Shown here: positions 14,501-15,248 of the stretch, piece after piece
Layout of the letters: every line of letters starts with the position of its first letter
Position numbering within the stretch: the stretch's first letter is position 1
Origin: an uncultured Collinsella sp.
GTDB taxonomy: Bacteria; Actinomycetota; Coriobacteriia; Coriobacteriales; Coriobacteriaceae
Assembly (NCBI GenBank): GCA_902465015.1
Contig: CABQLK010000045.1
Coordinates: forward strand, 1 to 15,248
Length of the DNA stretch: 15,248 bases
Direction of reading: 5' to 3'
The notes under the pieces: model-generated
The model's database searches: none
The model's input: only the letters and a program-made list of their open reading frames with translations
What the model was told of the DNA's origin: nothing
Position numbers and translations under genes: made by a program

Positions 14501-14842
14501 CGCAACGGCGTGTATCCCACGCCGGGCAAGATTCTGTACACCTCGACGCACGACACGTCGACGCTCGCCGGTTGGTGCACGCGCTCCTTTGCGGGCGGCG
14601 ACGAGCCGAGCGGTGTTGAGGTGGCGGCCAAGCTGATGGGCGACGCGCTGGCAAGCGACGCTCCCCTGGTAATGATGCCGCTGCAGGACGTCCTGGGGCT
14701 TGGAGACGATGCGCGCATGAACGTGCCGGGTGTCGCCACGGGAAACTGGACCTGGCAGGCCGATGAGGCCGACGTTGCGGCCGCCGAGGGCAAAACTGCA
14801 CAGCTCCTACGCAACACCCATAGATTCTGGGGCGAAGCGTGA
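11546..14842 (+). CDS. Fused GH13 neopullulanase-like / GH77 4-alpha-glucanotransferase
   Basis: This 1098-residue protein joins two alpha-glucan enzymes. Residues 1-120 form a beta-rich N-terminal domain. The GH13 barrel that follows resembles neopullulanase/cyclomaltodextrinase (YQIFPDRYA near 135, FYGGSLKGI, PIFEAASNHRYDTADYTKID). Its triad is Asp351 (GWRLDVADE), Glu380 (LLGEVWED) and Asp455 (SSHDRP). A C-terminal beta domain ends near 645. Residues 651-1098 are a MalQ-type GH77 domain with Asp908 (RLDHFLGF), Glu954 (IAEDLG) and Asp1003 (THDTSTLAGW). Both active sites look intact, though the GH77 part is slightly short. It probably hydrolyses and rearranges maltodextrins and phosphorylase limit dextrins in the cytoplasm, since I see no signal peptide. 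Branch cleavage is inferred. ATG 11546 has only a weak GGA seven bases upstream. It has its own operator-bearing promoter. Confidence 0.93.
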   Translation: MRLIHNSRLPQFRTPFGAVTTGTTVELSVILEDADPNQATFTLRTWVDEVGETLIPMEHEGDGIFTGELKCTEPCLVWYSFICNIEGQPEVRLGAPQGRTGGEGVTYDYAEVPSFQITVYKHRESRPTWYERGMVYQIFPDRYARDEHWRERTMAQLEKPRKGIQRRMVEDWNEPPVYERAEDGSIKTWDFYGGSLKGIQEDLPRIAELGFTAIYLNPIFEAASNHRYDTADYTKIDPILGTEQDFTELCQAAEKLGISIILDGVFNHTGDDSIYFNRYGNYPGVGAWQSEDSPWRDAFTFHEDGSYDCWWGVGNMPAINEKSELVRERLLGKNGVIRKWLRAGAHGWRLDVADELSDDFLAEIKKAVLAEKPDALLLGEVWEDASNKISYGHLRRYLQGSELDSAMDYPFRDMVIGFLMGYKNAYQAAEDIETLRENYPSEALSCALNLLSSHDRPRIISVLGGGPDESQLPESERSKWRLDENAMGLAKSRFWLATLMQMTFPGVPSIYYGDEYGLEGLTDPGNRRTLPTKDQLHDFDTLAIVKNASAVRRALPFMIDGEIKAFALNDEVLAYNRTGKDRESATVIINRSLRNSHRVTIPALDESASDVISGHECEIHNGTVTLDLYPLGSSIIYHHAEQRLQEPLDHGAGVVCHITSVPTDDGKPGTIGAPTRRFIDHLAAMGMRYWQVLPVNPTDFFRSPYAGPSAFAGNIDLLPESQEELAADFETWKARGGEDADPLYTAFKHRNADWLEKYCVYMAVKKHFEGESRHDWPADVARYNEHLIDDKRFHDEAELQAYMQYRFDLAWCELMNYAHKKGIEVIGDIPMYVSDDSADAWSEPENFWLSDTGKAIEISGAPPDNFAPEGQVWGNPTFRWDHMKENGYRWWMDRLRRAFSLYDRVRLDHFLGFHSYFSIPAGKACADGRWLAGPGKDLFQTAYDELGPLNFIAEDLGYLTPGVRAMASTCGFPGMDVLEFSDYDVRNGVYPTPGKILYTSTHDTSTLAGWCTRSFAGGDEPSGVEVAAKLMGDALASDAPLVMMPLQDVLGLGDDARMNVPGVATGNWTWQADEADVAAAEGKTAQLLRNTHRFWGEA

Positions 14843-14866
14843 TAAAACCCCCGATATAGGGTACAG

Positions 14867-14876
14867 TTACAGCTGT
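14867..14876. promoter_or_regulatory. Second copy of TTACAGCTGT, upstream of the fmdB-like gene
   Basis: These ten bases are identical to those at 4025-4034 upstream of glgP and contain the palindrome ACAGCTGT. Here the palindrome is flanked by TTT rather than AAT. It lies 54 bases before the next start codon. Confidence 0.25.
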
Positions 14877-14886
14877 TTGAATTTAT

Positions 14887-14911
14887 GCGGGCAGAGCGAT
14901 CTGCCCGCTTT
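14887..14911 (+). terminator. Intrinsic terminator between GH13-GH77 and fmdB-like genes
   Basis: GCGGGCAGA (14887-14895) pairs perfectly with TCTGCCCGC (14900-14908) around a GCGA tetraloop, followed by TTT. It lies 44 bases after the fusion stop and 19 bases before the next start. It may therefore act as a terminator for the first gene and an attenuator for the second. Confidence 0.65.
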
Positions 14912-14930
14912 GTGCTGAAAAGGAAGTATT

Positions 14931-15167
14931 ATGGCGCGCTACGATTACAAGTGCTCGAGCTGCGGCAACGTGTTTGAGGTTGAGCATCCCATGTCCGAGA
15001 CCCCCGAGGTCGTGTGCCCGAGCTGCGGCGCTCCGGCATCCAAGACGTTCTCGGCCAGCGGCATCAAGTTTGAAGGCGGCGGCTTCTACAACACCGACCA
15101 GCGAAGCGGCGGTTCCAGCACCAACGCCACAAGCGGCTGCTGCGCCAACTGCCCGCATAGCCACTAG
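14931..15167 (+). CDS. FmdB-family zinc-ribbon protein
   Basis: This 78-residue protein begins with the FmdB zinc-ribbon pattern: Cys8-x2-Cys11 and Cys29-x2-Cys32, with the sequence YDYKCSSCGNVFEVEH. The family's conserved GIKFEGGGFYNTD follows in the middle. The C-terminus is Gly/Ser-rich and ends in a second Cys/His cluster, SGCCANCPHSH, a type of ending often seen in this family. The name comes from a proposed regulator of formamidase genes, but the function of most members is unknown. The ATG has AAAGGAA at proper spacing. It sits 88 bases after the fusion gene and has no evident functional tie to glycogen. Length and motifs agree well with the family. Confidence 0.9.
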   Translation: MARYDYKCSSCGNVFEVEHPMSETPEVVCPSCGAPASKTFSASGIKFEGGGFYNTDQRSGGSSTNATSGCCANCPHSH

Positions 15168-15199
15168 AAACAACGCGGCCCCGCGATCAACACTGAACT

Positions 15200-15238
15200 G
15201 CCTCCCATTTCTTGGACATGAGAAATGGGAGGCTTTTT
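15200..15238 (+). terminator. Strong hairpin with T-run after fmdB-like gene
   Basis: A 13-base arm at 15200-15212 (GCCTCCCATTTCT) is perfectly complementary to 15221-15233, with an eight-base loop and TTTTT following. This is a textbook intrinsic terminator about 33 bases after the fmdB-like stop. Oddly, its 3' arm also holds GGGAGG six bases before an ATG, so it may also mask a ribosome binding site. Confidence 0.8.
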
Positions 15239-15248
15239 ATGCGTGTCG
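15239..15248 (+). CDS. Possible start of a gene leaving the window
   Basis: An ATG at 15239-15241 is preceded by GGGAGG (15227-15232) at a six-base spacer, which is an excellent ribosome binding site. Only three codons are visible (Met-Arg-Val), so neither reality nor product can be judged. Confidence 0.25.

Noticed and set aside
15174..15185. GC palindrome CGCGGCCCCGCG after the fmdB-like stop
   Set aside because: The arms leave too small a loop for a stable hairpin, and a much better terminator follows at 15200.

Overview
The window looks like part of the chromosome of a high-GC anaerobic actinobacterium of the Coriobacteriia, most likely Collinsella-like. This is an inference from three things: strongly GC-biased third codon positions, a GlgC plus GlgD pair (an arrangement best known from Bacillota) in a high-GC genome, and the GH13-GH77 fusion. 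It was not tested by any search. The content is a nearly complete glycogen metabolism locus. I saw no phage, transposon, CRISPR, tRNA or rRNA signal.

Layout. A two-gene unit reads leftwards at the left edge: a HAD-family phosphatase-like gene (719-1408), then a thiamine pyrophosphokinase gene (68-709). A 346-base control region (1409-1754) separates it from the rightward glycogen genes. These are glgB (branching enzyme), glgP (phosphorylase), glgC and glgD (ADP-glucose pyrophosphorylase and its catalytically degenerate partner) and glgA (glycogen synthase). An intrinsic terminator follows glgA at 11364-11390. Next comes a separately promoted gene for a 1098-residue fusion of a GH13 neopullulanase/cyclomaltodextrinase-like enzyme to a GH77 4-alpha-glucanotransferase. 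After another hairpin terminator there is a small FmdB-type zinc-ribbon gene, and then a strong hairpin at the right edge that also carries the ribosome binding site of a gene leaving the window.

How the genes work together. GlgC/GlgD make ADP-glucose from glucose-1-phosphate, GlgA extends alpha-1,4 chains and GlgB adds alpha-1,6 branches. GlgP releases glucose-1-phosphate by phosphorolysis, and the GH13-GH77 fusion probably trims and rearranges the residual branched dextrins. Synthesis and breakdown are therefore encoded together, but hairpins in several gaps and a separate promoter for the fusion suggest they are not expressed equally.

Two things stand out. First, GlgA ends in a roughly 275-residue low-complexity tail, an acidic Glu/Pro block followed by a histone-H1-like Lys/Thr/Ala block. 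GlgB has a similar Lys/Ala/Pro tail at its C-terminus and a short one at its N-terminus. Second, the motif TGGTAAA (or its complement) occurs six times, only in the control regions of HAD/glgB and of the fusion gene as far as I could see. Some copies overlap predicted -35 boxes, which suggests one shared repressor, perhaps of the LacI family, that is not encoded here. The glgB leader also has four consecutive inverted repeats.
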